DNA of 64,000 bases from Sphingobacterium spiritivorum (GTDB lineage Bacteria > Bacteroidota > Bacteroidia > Sphingobacteriales > Sphingobacteriaceae): assembly GCF_016724845.1 (NCBI RefSeq), contig NZ_CP068082.1:2108001-2172000 (forward strand). The letters run 5' to 3'. Each line of letters starts with the position of its first letter. The stretch's first letter is position 1. Of this stretch, positions 8,455 through 17,861 are shown piece after piece. The notes under the pieces were generated by a model, which did no database searches, had not been told where the DNA came from, and was given only the letters and a program-made list of their open reading frames with translations. The position numbers and the translations under genes were made by a program.

Positions 8455-11400
8455 TTAACTGTTTTTGCCGTGGCAATTTTTGTATTTTTTACCTGATCCG
8501 CAAGGACAATCATCGTTTCTGCCTACAGTAGCTTCTTTTCGGATAGGCTGTGTAACGGCATTTTCTCTGGTGTCCTGTACATCTTCATCACTCACTCCGG
8601 TCGGAGAAGTCAGTTCTGCTTTTGAAGCAACAACTCTTGCCGGCTGTGCCGGTATAGGGCGAGCTTCAGCCACTTCCTGTGTCTGACCCGGGATTTCTCC
8701 TTTAAATAGGAAGCTGACAATTTCTTTATTCATCGAAGCTAACATCGATTTAAATAAAGAGTAAGCTTCCATTTTATAGATAATGATCGGATCTTTCTGT
8801 TCGTATACCGCATTCTGAACAGACTGTTTCAAGTCGTCCATCTCACGAAGGTGTTCTTTCCAGGCTTCGTCTATCAATGCCAGTACTATACCTTTTTCGA
8901 ATGATTTGAAGACTTCTCTTCCGTTTGTTTCGATTGCCTTTTTCAGATTAGTCGCAACCTGAATACCACGGATACCATCCGTAAAAGGAACAACTACATT
9001 TTCGATAACATTACCACGCTCAGCAAACACATTCGCCAGTACAGGCAATGTCTGTGTTCCGATCTGAACAGCTTTATTGTGATAATGACTGATCACCTGA
9101 TCAAACAAACGATCTGTTAATGTAGTAATATTACTTTGTGCAAATTCTTCTGCTGTAACTTCCGGATCCAAAGCAAACAGTCTGATCACTTCCAGTTGGA
9201 ACTCTTCGAATGATCCTCCTTCTTTTGTTTCTGCTACGATATCCTCAACAACATCAAAAATAGTGTTATTCAAATCTACATCCAGACGCTCTCCGAATAA
9301 TGCATTTTTACGTTTAGTATAAATAACTGTACGCTGCGAGTTCATCACATCATCGTATTCCAGTAAACGTTTACGGATACCGAAGTTATTTTCCTCTACT
9401 TTGCGTTGAGCACGTTCGATAGATTTCGTCAGCATGCTGTGTTGCATCTCTTCGCCCTCTTCCACACCCATTTTTACCATGATGTTAGAAATACGCTCAG
9501 AAGCAAACAGACGCATCAGGTTGTCTTCCAGAGAAACGAAGAACTGAGAAGAACCCGGATCTCCCTGACGACCCGCACGACCTCTCAGCTGACGGTCTAC
9601 ACGACGTGATTCGTGACGCTCCGTACCGATGATAGCCAGACCACCTGCTTTGATGACATCTTCACTAAGCTTAATATCCGTACCACGACCCGCCATATTT
9701 GTAGCAATAGTCACTGTTCCGGCTTTACCTGCTTCAGCAACGATATCTGCCTCTTTCTGGTGTAATTTAGCATTCAGTACATTGTGTTTGATACCTCTCA
9801 TCTTCAACATACGGCTCAGTAATTCGGAGATCTCCACTGAAGTCGTACCCACCAGTACCGGGCGGCCTTCTTCTGTCAGTCTCTGTATCTCCATTGCTAC
9901 TGCATTGTATTTCTCACGAGCGGTACGATAAATCAGATCATTTCTGTCATCACGCTGAATTGCTCTGTTTGTCGGGATTTCTACAACATCCAGTTTATAG
10001 ATTTCCCAAAGCTCTCCTGCTTCTGTAGATGCTGTACCCGTCATACCAGACAATTTGTGGTACATACGGAAGTAGTTCTGTAAAGTAATCGTAGCGTATG
10101 TCTGTGTAGCGTCCTCTACTTTTACATTTTCTTTTGCTTCGATCGCCTGATGAAGACCGTCAGAATAACGACGTCCTTCCATAATACGACCTGTCTGCTC
10201 ATCTACGATTTTCACTTTTCCGTCATCGACGATATACTGATCATCGATTTCGAATAATGTGTATGCTTTTAATAACTGATTGATCGAATGAATACGCTCA
10301 GATTTAACAGCGTAGTCACGTAACAACTCTTCTTTTTTATGAACTTTCTCTTCTGTAGTAAGTGTTGATTTTTCAATTTCAGCAATCTCTGTACCTACAT
10401 CCGGAAGAATAAAGAAACTTGGATCTTCACCTGATGCCGTGATCAGTTCGATACCTTTATCTGTCAGCTCTACCTGATTATTTTTTTCATCGATGACGAA
10501 GAATAATTCCTTATCTACCTTAGGCATCTGACGGTTTTGCTCCGCCATATAGTAGTTCTCTACCTTTTGAAGAATTTGTCTGTTACCGCCTTCACTCAGG
10601 AATTTGATTAATGCTTTATTTTTTGGAAGACCTCTGTAAGCACGTAATAAGGCCATTCCTCCGCCTTCTACATCTGAATCACCGGCATTGATCGCTTTTT
10701 TAGCATCATTCAGGACAGTATTGATATAGTTTTTCTGTGCATTTACCAATCGCTCGATACGAGGTTTCAATTGGTAGAACTCATGTTCATCGCCACGTGG
10801 AATAGGTCCGGAGATAATCAACGGTGTTCTGGCATCATCAATTAATACAGAGTCAACCTCATCGATCATGGCATAGTGCAGCTTGCCTTGTACCAGTGCA
10901 TCGGGAGTCTGCGTCATATTGTCACGCAGATAGTCAAAACCAAATTCGTTATTTGTACCGTAAACAATGTCAGAAGCATATGCTTTACGACGTTGCGGAG
11001 AGTTTGGCTGGTGCTTGTCTATACAGTCTACACTCAATCCGTGGAACTCGAATAACGGGCCATTCCACTCCGAGTCACGACGAGCAAGATAATCATTGAC
11101 CGTTACGATGTGAACTCCTTGTCCTGAAAGGGCATTCAGATAAGTAGGTAATGTTCCTACTAATGTTTTACCCTCCCCTGTAGACATCTCAGAAATTTTA
11201 CCCTGATGTAATACAATACCACCTATCAACTGCACATCATAGTGAACCATGTTCCATTTCACTTCTGTACCGGCAGCAATCCATGTATTTTTCCAGAACG
11301 CTTTATCACCTTCTATAATGACATTCGGTTTGCGGGATGCTATTTCTCTGTCAAACTCAGAAGCCGTAACTTCCAGCTGATCATTTTCGGAAAGACGTCT

Positions 11401-11754
11401 TGCTGTTTCTTTTACTACTGCAAATGCTTCAGGTAAAATTTCCATCAACACTTCTTCCAGTTTTTTATCACGATCCTTTTTCAGTTTATCTATTTTATCA
11501 TAGATTTCTGTTTTATGCATCATATCGACATCATCAGCATCAGCCTCTGTTTTCAGGGCATTGATTTCCTCATCGATATCAGCTAAGTATTCTTTAATTC
11601 GGTTTTTGAAGTCTGTTGTCTTAGCGCGCAGCTCATCATTGGTTATACTGGATAACTTTTCGTATTCAGCTTTGATTTTGGTAACAATGGGTTGGATAAC
11701 TTTGATATCCCTTTCGGATTTACTACCAAATAATTTACTTAAAAATTTTAACAT
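8455..11754 (-). CDS. secA: Preprotein translocase ATPase SecA
   Basis: The 1099-residue motor drives protein export through SecYEG. The DEAD motor has MSTGEGKT near residue 190, VNDYLARRD, the DEVDS box ([20 protein letters not shown]) and [11 protein letters not shown] with [14 protein letters not shown] in the second motor half. The C-terminus carries the SEC-C zinc motif [14 protein letters not shown] for SecB/phospholipid contact. It is about 200 residues longer than E. coli SecA, partly from an insertion after DEVDS (region with [12 protein letters not shown]) that is usual for Bacteroidota. Two TAnnTTTG-type boxes lie upstream. The SPOR-protein gene follows by 26 bp. Confidence 0.97.
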   Translation of the reverse strand: MLKFLSKLFGSKSERDIKVIQPIVTKIKAEYEKLSSITNDELRAKTTDFKNRIKEYLADIDEEINALKTEADADDVDMMHKTEIYDKIDKLKKDRDKKLEEVLMEILPEAFAVVKETARRLSENDQLEVTASEFDREIASRKPNVIIEGDKAFWKNTWIAAGTEVKWNMVHYDVQLIGGIVLHQGKISEMSTGEGKTLVGTLPTYLNALSGQGVHIVTVNDYLARRDSEWNGPLFEFHGLSVDCIDKHQPNSPQRRKAYASDIVYGTNNEFGFDYLRDNMTQTPDALVQGKLHYAMIDEVDSVLIDDARTPLIISGPIPRGDEHEFYQLKPRIERLVNAQKNYINTVLNDAKKAINAGDSDVEGGGMALLRAYRGLPKNKALIKFLSEGGNRQILQKVENYYMAEQNRQMPKVDKELFFVIDEKNNQVELTDKGIELITASGEDPSFFILPDVGTEIAEIEKSTLTTEEKVHKKEELLRDYAVKSERIHSINQLLKAYTLFEIDDQYIVDDGKVKIVDEQTGRIMEGRRYSDGLHQAIEAKENVKVEDATQTYATITLQNYFRMYHKLSGMTGTASTEAGELWEIYKLDVVEIPTNRAIQRDDRNDLIYRTAREKYNAVAMEIQRLTEEGRPVLVGTTSVEISELLSRMLKMRGIKHNVLNAKLHQKEADIVAEAGKAGTVTIATNMAGRGTDIKLSEDVIKAGGLAIIGTERHESRRVDRQLRGRAGRQGDPGSSQFFVSLEDNLMRLFASERISNIMVKMGVEEGEEMQHSMLTKSIERAQRKVEENNFGIRKRLLEYDDVMNSQRTVIYTKRKNALFGERLDVDLNNTIFDVVEDIVAETKEGGSFEEFQLEVIRLFALDPEVTAEEFAQSNITTLTDRLFDQVISHYHNKAVQIGTQTLPVLANVFAERGNVIENVVVPFTDGIRGIQVATNLKKAIETNGREVFKSFEKGIVLALIDEAWKEHLREMDDLKQSVQNAVYEQKDPIIIYKMEAYSLFKSMLASMNKEIVSFLFKGEIPGQTQEVAEARPIPAQPARVVASKAELTSPTGVSDEDVQDTRENAVTQPIRKEATVGRNDDCPCGSGKKYKNCHGKNS

Positions 11755-11799
11755 AATTTTTTATCTATCTCAATTTATAGCATTTCGCAATAATGACTC

Positions 11800-11868
11800 C
11801 AAAACTATTTTGCAGACAATTTGACACTAATCGGGCAAATTTAGTTATTAGATATGATAACTTACAAA
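11800..11868 (-). promoter_or_regulatory. secA promoter region with two -7 boxes
   Basis: Reading the minus strand, TAAATTTG (11836-11843) has TTTG at 11865-11868, giving a 21-bp spacer; this fits the Bacteroidota TTTG-N19-21-TAnnTTTG pattern. A second -7 box, TAGTTTTG (11800-11807), lies closer to the gene without a clear -33. The leader to the secA ATG would be about 40-80 nt. Confidence 0.55.
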
Positions 11869-11892
11869 ATCACCGGCTTTTTTTTATTCATT

Positions 11893-12765
11893 TTAAGAAA
11901 GAAACAATTTCTTGTCGGTATCAGGGATCAGCTTTAATGCCAAAGCCTTATCAAACATATAGGCAATGGCCTTTCTGCCCTCATTCCCCAGGTCTCTGGA
12001 ATACGAATTGACATACAGCTCAATATGCTTGTACATCACTTCTTCACTCATTTCTTGTGCATGCGAACGGATAAAGTCCAGTCCGGACTTTGGATTTTCA
12101 AAAGCAAAGGCTACACTCCTCTTTAACACACGGTTAAGCTTTTGTTTCACCTCATCTTCCAACCCTCTCCTGACCACAATACCGCCTAACGGAATGGGGT
12201 ATCCGGTCGTCTTTTCCCAAAAATCACCCAGATCGACTACTTTATGAAGTCCCTTATCTGCATATGTGAATCTATTCTCGTGGATAATCAAGCCCAGATC
12301 AATGTCTCCGTCAATCAAAGCCTGTTCAATACCCGAGAAAACGACTTCCTGTTTATTTTGCAATTGCGGAAAAGCCAGGCCTAAGAGAAAATTTGCGGTG
12401 GTGTACTTTCCCGGAATCCCTATTCTCAAATCTGCCAGATCAGCACTCAACGTACCTTTATTATCCAGAGATTCTTTCAGTCGCCCTGCCAATTTTTCAT
12501 CTTTTGTGATCAGCAAGGGGCCAACACCAAATCCGAGGGCACTTCCGGCATCCAGTAATTCATAGTCCTCTACTGCATAGGCGAAGGCATGATAACTCAG
12601 CTTGGTTACATCCAGTTCCTGTTGAAAAGCTTTTTGATTAAGGGTTTCCACATCCTGGTATTCTACGTCAAAACTCAACCCTTCTGTATCTATCTTATTG
12701 TGAATGAGCGCATCGAAGATAAACGTATCATTAGGGCATGGAGAAAAACCTAATGTTAATTTCAT
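11893..12765 (-). CDS. mqnD: 1,4-dihydroxy-6-naphthoate synthase (futalosine pathway)
   Basis: The 290-residue protein converts cyclic dehypoxanthine futalosine to 1,4-dihydroxy-6-naphthoate in menaquinone synthesis. The N-terminus (LGFSPCPNDTFIFDALIHNK) and the ELDVTKLSYHAF and GSALGFGVGPLLI blocks are the MqnD hallmarks, with a later DLGDFWEKTTGYPIPLGGI. It is a periplasmic-binding-protein-fold enzyme but has no signal peptide. The futalosine hydrolase mqnB is at 60,561 in this same window, which supports the pathway assignment. Its ATG shares one base with the stop of the upstream small membrane protein gene (TAATG), so translation is probably coupled. Confidence 0.92.
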   Translation of the reverse strand: MKLTLGFSPCPNDTFIFDALIHNKIDTEGLSFDVEYQDVETLNQKAFQQELDVTKLSYHAFAYAVEDYELLDAGSALGFGVGPLLITKDEKLAGRLKESLDNKGTLSADLADLRIGIPGKYTTANFLLGLAFPQLQNKQEVVFSGIEQALIDGDIDLGLIIHENRFTYADKGLHKVVDLGDFWEKTTGYPIPLGGIVVRRGLEDEVKQKLNRVLKRSVAFAFENPKSGLDFIRSHAQEMSEEVMYKHIELYVNSYSRDLGNEGRKAIAYMFDKALALKLIPDTDKKLFLS

Positions 12766-13028
12766 TATCCAAATATTTTTAATGTATAAATCAATATGAC
12801 TGTCCCTGCAAATGTAACCAACATAATACCTCTGGCCGTCTGCTCTTTGTCATTTCTATAAAAGTAACGGAGCATAACCAGATTGACCAATCCGGCTATG
12901 AAATACATTATCGCAGGCTTATTGGCAGACAACATGGTCTCCAGACTGGTATAGGTTGTCAAGAGATAGGCGATCACCGGAGCAATTATGCCTAATGCTA
13001 TCCCGATCAAAAAGTTATTTTTCTGCAT
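12765..13028 (-). CDS. Small three-TM membrane protein
   Basis: The 87-residue protein consists mainly of three hydrophobic segments (about residues 5-25, 38-55 and 66-86) separated by short polar loops, one reading YFYRNDKEQ. No family is recognised with confidence. It lies between surE (8 bp upstream) and mqnD (1-bp overlap), so surE, this gene and mqnD look like one operon. Function unknown; a link to menaquinone or membrane housekeeping is only positional. Confidence 0.65.
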   Translation of the reverse strand: MQKNNFLIGIALGIIAPVIAYLLTTYTSLETMLSANKPAIMYFIAGLVNLVMLRYFYRNDKEQTARGIMLVTFAGTVILIYTLKIFG

Positions 13029-13036
13029 GATCCGGA

Positions 13037-13810
13037 TTAAACATCAAAACTCCAAGAATTCAACTCCGGAATAGCATGATGTGCAGTCATGTCATATTGT
13101 GTCGGAACGACAGATACATATCCATGATTGAGAGCATGTGCATCTGTGTCTTCTCCGCGGTCTTCCAGCTGAAATTTGCCGGTAAGCCAGAAATAATCCC
13201 GGTTGTGCGGATCTACACGTTCATCGAACTCCTCTACCCAACGTGCTCCTGCCTGACGGCAGATCTTAATTCCTTTAATATCGTTTCCTTTCGGAAAATT
13301 GACGTTTAATAAGGTATTCTTTGGCAATCCGTTGTTGAGTACCTGTTGAGTTATACTCAATATATAAGGCCTGCAGGGATCAAAGTTAGCATCGTAAGTA
13401 AAGTCATCCAGAGAAAATCCGATAGAAGGGATAGATTCTATAGCCCCTTCCACCGCAGCAGACATTGTCCCGGAGTACAGGACATTAATAGAATTATTAA
13501 GTCCGTGATTGATGCCTGATACACAGATATCAGGCTTTTTACCTTTGAAAATCTTATTTACGGCCAGTTTTACGCAATCTACCGGAGTACCGGAGCATTT
13601 GTACATTTCTACTCCTTCATAAAGGCTTACTTTATCCAGTCGCAAAGGTTTTCCGATAGTGATCGCATGTCCCATTCCCGATTGCGGGCTGTCAGGAGCG
13701 ACGACGACCACATGTCCCAGTTTTTGCATTTCTTCGATAAGCACCTTTATTCCCGGTGCTGTTATACCGTCATCATTAACCACTAATATGGTTGGCTTCT
13801 TTTTTACCAT
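13037..13810 (-). CDS. surE: 5'-nucleotidase SurE
   Basis: The 257-residue enzyme removes phosphate from nucleoside 5'-(and 3'-)monophosphates. The N-terminal LVVNDDGITAPGI has the metal-binding NDDG at residues 12-15. AP(D)SPQSGMGHAIT supplies the Ser ligand region, and CSGTPVDCVKLAV and SGINHGLNNSINVLYSGTMSAAVEGA (given here in part) are the active-site segments with the conserved Asn. Length matches SurE. It is the first gene of a minus-strand unit with a small membrane protein and mqnD. Confidence 0.95.
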   Translation of the reverse strand: MVKKKPTILVVNDDGITAPGIKVLIEEMQKLGHVVVVAPDSPQSGMGHAITIGKPLRLDKVSLYEGVEMYKCSGTPVDCVKLAVNKIFKGKKPDICVSGINHGLNNSINVLYSGTMSAAVEGAIESIPSIGFSLDDFTYDANFDPCRPYILSITQQVLNNGLPKNTLLNVNFPKGNDIKGIKICRQAGARWVEEFDERVDPHNRDYFWLTGKFQLEDRGEDTDAHALNHGYVSVVPTQYDMTAHHAIPELNSWSFDV

Positions 13811-13823
13811 ACTGCTAATTTAG

Positions 13824-13863
13824 AAAGAAAAAAAGAAAGCGCTAGCTAAATTAGCTAACGCTT
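13824..13863 (-). terminator. Terminator after csbD
   Basis: Arms 13837-13848 (AAGCGCTAGCTA) and 13852-13863 (TAGCTAACGCTT) pair over 12 bp with one G-U, and on the minus strand a T-rich run (13827-13836) follows. It separates csbD from surE. Confidence 0.75.
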
Positions 13864-13890
13864 AACGATCTTATTACAATAACTAAAGGA

Positions 13891-14076
13891 TTACAAACTG
13901 TTGAACCAGTTTTCTACTTCTTCCTTCGTTTTTCCAGTTTTCTTTTGAATGCGGCCCAACAGTTCATCGGCTTTTCCTTCTTCGTACAACAAATCATCAT
14001 CTGTCAAATCTGCATACGACTGTTTAACCTTACCTTTTAATTCGTTCCAACGGCCTTCCCATGTTAATTTACTCAT
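13891..14076 (-). CDS. CsbD-family stress protein
   Basis: The 61-residue hydrophilic protein has the CsbD signature [20 protein letters not shown], followed by [25 protein letters not shown]. CsbD proteins are abundant general-stress proteins of unknown mechanism (SigB-controlled in Bacillus). It stands alone, with its own terminator and a leader of more than 200 bp upstream. Unlike its neighbours it has a textbook Shine-Dalgarno sequence, which suggests strong or special translation control. Confidence 0.88.
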   Translation of the reverse strand: MSKLTWEGRWNELKGKVKQSYADLTDDDLLYEEGKADELLGRIQKKTGKTKEEVENWFNSL

Positions 14077-14081
14077 CTTTT

Positions 14082-14090
14082 TCCTCCTTT
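14082..14090 (-). promoter_or_regulatory. Strong Shine-Dalgarno sequence before csbD
   Basis: On the minus strand AAAGGAGGA ends 5-6 nt before the csbD ATG (14074-14076). AGGAGG is fully complementary to the usual anti-SD. Most genes in this window have only A/T-rich leaders, as is normal for Bacteroidota, so this site stands out. Confidence 0.75.
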
Positions 14091-14152
14091 GTTTTAGTTT
14101 AAAAAATTTTGAGAATGTAATAAGATAACAACCTTAGCCCCCATATTGTTTT

Positions 14153-14172
14153 TGAAGAATGGCTATTCTTCA
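14153..14172. repeat. 8-bp inverted repeat in the csbD-kduI intergenic region
   Basis: TGAAGAAT at 14153-14160 and ATTCTTCA at 14165-14172 are separated by GGCT. There is no T tract, so it reads better as an operator or leader hairpin than as a terminator. It lies between divergent csbD (minus) and kduI (plus). Confidence 0.4.
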
Positions 14173-14343
14173 GCACTCTTCTTATAATCAGCTCTTTATA
14201 TTTTATATTTATCTGCCCTTTAATCTTTATTTTTACTTTCATAAATGATTGAAAACCTTTTCGTAGAATTATGTGTCAATCCCGTCTAAAACCGTTAATT
14301 TAGAAATTTATTCATCCCTCATTACGATTAAATTTTTTCTAAC

Positions 14344-15189
14344 ATGAAAACAATATTTGAATCCAGATACGCCATCGGTCCTCAGGAAAGCAAAACTCTT
14401 GACACCGCCGGTCTCAGAAAAAACTTTTTGATAGAAAAGCTCTTTGATGCAGATCAAATTCATTTTGTATATACACACTATGATCGTTATATGGCCGGAG
14501 GCGCAATGCCTGTATCCGGAAAAATCAAATTAGATACGATTCCTGAATTATTGAAAGAAGAGTATTTTTTGAGTCGCCGTGAATTGGGTATTATCAATGT
14601 CGGCGGAAAAGGTTCGGTAGAGGTTGACGGAACAGTATATGAACTGGATTATAAAGAGGCGCTCTATATAGGAAAAGGAAATAAAGAGATTTTCTTTAGC
14701 AGTGAGGATACTCAAAAACCAGCCAAATTCTATATGAATTCCACTCCGGCACACCGTAGTTTTCCAACGAAAAAAGTAACAAAGGAAACAGCCATCAAAA
14801 AAGAACTGGGAACATTGGAAACGGCGAATCACCGTACCATTAATCAAATGCTACTGAATACGGTACTGGAAACTTGCCAGCTGCAGATGGGAATGACTGA
14901 GCTTCAGCCGGGCTCTGTCTGGAACACGATGCCGGCACATACACACGACCGCCGCATGGAAGTCTATTTTTACTTCGAAGTGCCTCAGGAGCAATCCGTA
15001 TGTCACTTTATGGGACAACCGGATGAAACAAGACATATCTGGATGCAAAATGATCAGGCCGTAATATCTCCGCCATGGTCCATACACTCAGGAGCTGGAA
15101 CAAGTAATTATACTTTTATCTGGGGAATGGCCGGTGAAAACCTGGACTATGATGATATGGACAAAGTGGCCATTAACGAATTAAAATAA
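14344..15189 (+). CDS. kduI: 5-dehydro-4-deoxy-D-glucuronate isomerase
   Basis: The 281-residue enzyme isomerises 5-keto-4-deoxyuronate, the product of unsaturated uronides, to 2,5-diketo-3-deoxygluconate (3-deoxy-D-glycero-2,5-hexodiulosonate). It matches KduI in length and features: YDRYMAGGAMPVSG, RELGIINVGGKGSV, and the cupin metal site in MPAHTHDRRMEVYFYFEVP, with the later WSIHSGAGTSNYTFIWGMAGEN. It has no signal peptide. It leads a three-gene cluster with a DUF4861 protein (6 bp gap) and kduD (50 bp gap), which together point to use of pectin- or uronic-acid-derived sugars. Confidence 0.95.
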   Translation: MKTIFESRYAIGPQESKTLDTAGLRKNFLIEKLFDADQIHFVYTHYDRYMAGGAMPVSGKIKLDTIPELLKEEYFLSRRELGIINVGGKGSVEVDGTVYELDYKEALYIGKGNKEIFFSSEDTQKPAKFYMNSTPAHRSFPTKKVTKETAIKKELGTLETANHRTINQMLLNTVLETCQLQMGMTELQPGSVWNTMPAHTHDRRMEVYFYFEVPQEQSVCHFMGQPDETRHIWMQNDQAVISPPWSIHSGAGTSNYTFIWGMAGENLDYDDMDKVAINELK

Positions 15190-15195
15190 ATAAAG

Positions 15196-16311
15196 ATGAA
15201 AAAGACATTCATAGCCGCTTTTGTAGCTCTTGCTCTTGCACACTCTTTATCCGCACAGCAAAAAATTGTAGTTAAAAACCCGGGTAATCATTCGCGTCAT
15301 GAACTGATAAGTATCCCTTATTCCTCGTTCACAAAGCATTTTAAAGTAGATTCCGTATTTACGATTGTCAATGCTGCTGACGGTTCCGAAGTTGCACATC
15401 AACTTGAAAAACTGGGACAGTCTTCTCCGCAGAATGTTCTGGTGGAAGTCAGCGTTGGTAAACAACAGGAACTGACTTTAATGGTAAAACCTCAAAAAGG
15501 AGCTACTTTTCAGGTACGGACCTATGCAAGGTATGTCCCTGAGCGGAAAGATGATTTTGCCTGGGAAAATGATATTGCGGCATACAGAGCCTATGGCAAA
15601 GCATTAGAAGGTACAAGTGAAGATGCACAAGGTTTCGATTTTTGGTCAAAAAGAACATCTGAACTGGTTATTAATGAATGGTACAAAACAGGCGATTATC
15701 ATGCAGATCATGGCAAAGGTCTGGACTATTATTCAGTAGGTCAGACTTTAGGTGTCGGTGATCTGGCCTTATTTGTCAATGGAAATATAAAGTTTACCAA
15801 ACATTACCGCAAATTTGAAGTGCTGGACAATGGCCCTATCCGGTCGACATTCAGATTGATATTCGAACCTGAGGAAATTGAAGGAAACACGATTGAACTC
15901 TCCAAAACAATATCTATTGATGCAGGGTCTCAGCTCAATAAAATACAGGTAGAGCTGAAAAACAATAAGAAATCTTCTACAGCTGTCGTAATAGGGCTAT
16001 CCCGCAGAGGTGAAGAAAAACCAGCTTATCAATTTGCAAACAACAGTCTTGCGTATTGGGAACCGACATTAACTGACAAAGGAACTACCGGCACAGCTGT
16101 ATTGTTCGGAAAAGATAAAATAACGCTAGATACTAAGGATCCTAAACAGTTTCTGGTACACACGACTATTCCCGGAAATAAGAAATTCGTTTACTATAAC
16201 GGTGCTGCCTGGGATAGAGCCGGAAAAATCACATCTGCACAGAAATGGTTTGATTATGTAAAGAAGCAACAACAAAATATTAGCAAACCGCTAAAGGTTA
16301 CGCTGAAATAA
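15196..16311 (+). CDS. Secreted DUF4861 protein of uronate cluster
   Basis: The 371-residue protein begins with a signal peptide (MKKTFIAAFVALALAHSLSA, then QQK). The rest is beta-rich with RHELISIPYSSF early, a central GKALEGTSEDAQGFDFWSKR, and DYHADHGKGLDYYSVGQTLG, matching DUF4861. These proteins recur in Bacteroidota polysaccharide and uronate loci and are thought to act on acidic sugars in the periplasm, but I know of no assigned reaction that can be read from this sequence. The Asp/His-rich YHADHGKGLD stretch is a candidate active site. Its position between kduI and kduD makes a role in delivering or trimming unsaturated uronides likely (inference). Confidence 0.78.
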   Translation: MKKTFIAAFVALALAHSLSAQQKIVVKNPGNHSRHELISIPYSSFTKHFKVDSVFTIVNAADGSEVAHQLEKLGQSSPQNVLVEVSVGKQQELTLMVKPQKGATFQVRTYARYVPERKDDFAWENDIAAYRAYGKALEGTSEDAQGFDFWSKRTSELVINEWYKTGDYHADHGKGLDYYSVGQTLGVGDLALFVNGNIKFTKHYRKFEVLDNGPIRSTFRLIFEPEEIEGNTIELSKTISIDAGSQLNKIQVELKNNKKSSTAVVIGLSRRGEEKPAYQFANNSLAYWEPTLTDKGTTGTAVLFGKDKITLDTKDPKQFLVHTTIPGNKKFVYYNGAAWDRAGKITSAQKWFDYVKKQQQNISKPLKVTLK

Positions 16312-16361
16312 TTGTACTAAAGAAGAGTTATCAGCATACAACTTTTAAAGATAAATATACT

Positions 16362-17132
16362 ATGTCCATAACCCAAATGTTTGACCTGACAGGGAAAACA
16401 GCTCTCGTAACGGGCTGTAAAAGAGGTATCGGAAAAGCCATAGCCGAAGCACTTGCTGAGGCCGGAGCAGATATTATAGGTGTATCTGCATCCTTAGAAC
16501 TGCAGGACTCTGCGGTAGAAAAATCCGTTAAAGCTATCGGAAGAAAATTCAGCGCATATCAGGCAGATTTTTCCGACAGAAAAGACCTGTATGCTTTTAT
16601 TGAAAAGGTCAAAGCAGAACATCCGCAGATTGATATTCTTTTTAATAATGCCGGTAATATCCTGAGAAAACCTGTTGCAGAACATCCGGACGAATACTGG
16701 GATCAGATTATCGAAATCAATCAAAATGCACAATTTATACTGACCCGCGAAATCGGAAAAGAGATGATTGCCAGAGGATCCGGTAAAATTGTATTTACAG
16801 CTTCTCTGCTGACATTCCAGGGGGGAATCAATGTTCCGGGATATGCCGCTTCAAAAGGAGCAATAGGCTCTCTTGTAAAAGCTTTCTCCAATGAATGGGC
16901 TTCCAAAGGAGTCAATGTGAATGCATTTGCTCCGGGATATATTGCAACGGACAATACGGAAGCACTCCGAGACGATCCTGAAAGATCAAAATCTATATTA
17001 GATCGTATTCCTGCAGGAAGATGGGGACAACCGGAAGATTTTAAAGGTCCTGCCGTTTTCTTAGCGTCTCAGGCATCTGACTATGTACACGGTACCATTC
17101 TTACCGTAGATGGCGGATGGATGGGAAGATAG
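16362..17132 (+). CDS. kduD: 2-dehydro-3-deoxy-D-gluconate 5-dehydrogenase
   Basis: The 256-residue short-chain dehydrogenase reduces 2,5-diketo-3-deoxygluconate to 2-keto-3-deoxygluconate. It has the nucleotide motif VTGCKRGIGKAIAEALAEAG, the NNAG motif in LFNNAGNILRKP, catalytic Ser before YAASKGA with the YxxxK pair, and the family ending HGTILTVDGGWMGR. The N-terminal MFDLTGKTALVTG and GCKRGIGK are typical of KduD. Genomic pairing with kduI makes this more specific than a generic SDR call. Downstream kdgK and kdgA are not in this window. Confidence 0.93.
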   Translation: MSITQMFDLTGKTALVTGCKRGIGKAIAEALAEAGADIIGVSASLELQDSAVEKSVKAIGRKFSAYQADFSDRKDLYAFIEKVKAEHPQIDILFNNAGNILRKPVAEHPDEYWDQIIEINQNAQFILTREIGKEMIARGSGKIVFTASLLTFQGGINVPGYAASKGAIGSLVKAFSNEWASKGVNVNAFAPGYIATDNTEALRDDPERSKSILDRIPAGRWGQPEDFKGPAVFLASQASDYVHGTILTVDGGWMGR

Positions 17133-17140
17133 TCTCAGAA

Positions 17141-17180
17141 TAAAATAAATGGCTTCCCTTTTCGGAAGCCATTTATTTTA
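17141..17180. terminator. Bidirectional terminator between kduD and exbD
   Basis: A perfect 17-bp stem (17141-17157 with 17164-17180) around a CTTTTC loop; the A/T-rich base of the stem provides T tracts in both directions. It serves the convergent kduD and exbD genes. Confidence 0.85.
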
Positions 17181-17198
17181 CTGTTTGTATCCTACCCA

Positions 17199-17723
17199 TT
17201 AGAGCATTTCCTTTTCTTTTTCAGACATCTTTGTAATCATAAACCGCCGGACATCTGCTATCTGAATCTCATCCAGAACATCTACCAGATCCTTTGTCAC
17301 AGATTCATTTCCGGGCTTGATCAGCACAATCATATCCTGGCCGCCTGTGCCTTGGAAAATCTCCGTTTTTAGCTTTATCAATAGCTCTCTCAGTCCCAGT
17401 TTACCATATGAAACCTTTACAGGTCTGCTCTTTGGATGCTGATCAGCACCTTTATAATAGGTGATTTCATTATGATCTCCCAATAAAAGATTGATGGTGC
17501 GGTCCTCATTGATCAATACCGGTTCGGTAATGGGTCCCTTATCCGGCATAGCGACAGCCAGATTATTGGGTGTATTCAATGAAGTGGTCAGCATAAAAAA
17601 GGTAATCAGTAAAAATGCCAGATCTACCATAGCCGTCAGATCTACTTTAGGCATTGCCCTTGCCCTGATACTTCTTCGTTCCTTTTTTCCGGTGTTTTGT
17701 TGTTTAAGACTTAGCTCTGCCAT
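17199..17723 (-). CDS. exbD: ExbD/TolR-type biopolymer transport protein
   Basis: The 174-residue protein has a basic N-terminus, one TM segment with the motif MPKVDLTAMVDLAFLLITFF (the conserved Asp for proton motive force coupling), and a periplasmic domain. ExbD works with ExbB and TonB to energise outer-membrane receptors. The length and extended periplasmic loop are typical for Bacteroidota paralogues. No exbB or tonB gene lies nearby; nadD is upstream behind a terminator, so it is an orphan here. It could act with an ExbB encoded elsewhere. Confidence 0.88.
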   Translation of the reverse strand: MAELSLKQQNTGKKERRSIRARAMPKVDLTAMVDLAFLLITFFMLTTSLNTPNNLAVAMPDKGPITEPVLINEDRTINLLLGDHNEITYYKGADQHPKSRPVKVSYGKLGLRELLIKLKTEIFQGTGGQDMIVLIKPGNESVTKDLVDVLDEIQIADVRRFMITKMSEKEKEML

Positions 17724-17825
17724 GACCTTGAATTTTAAAAGTTAAATAATGGTTATTTAACTTTAGGATGCTTTACGAACTGCCTTTCCATAAAACAGGA
17801 AAACCATATTCTTTCGATGTGGCAA

Positions 17826-17860
17826 TAAAAAAGCCCATCTACGTAGATGGGCTCTGTTTT
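17826..17860 (-). terminator. Terminator after nadD
   Basis: A 22-bp perfect palindrome (AGCCCATCTAC and its complement, 17832-17853) with T runs on both sides. It lies just after the nadD stop (17862) on the minus strand. Confidence 0.8.
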
Positions 17861-17861
17861 T

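Noticed and set aside
10788..10803. CCACGTGG core inside secA
   Set aside because: The left flank does not match parS (only the core and part of the right half do), and it is in a conserved coding segment.
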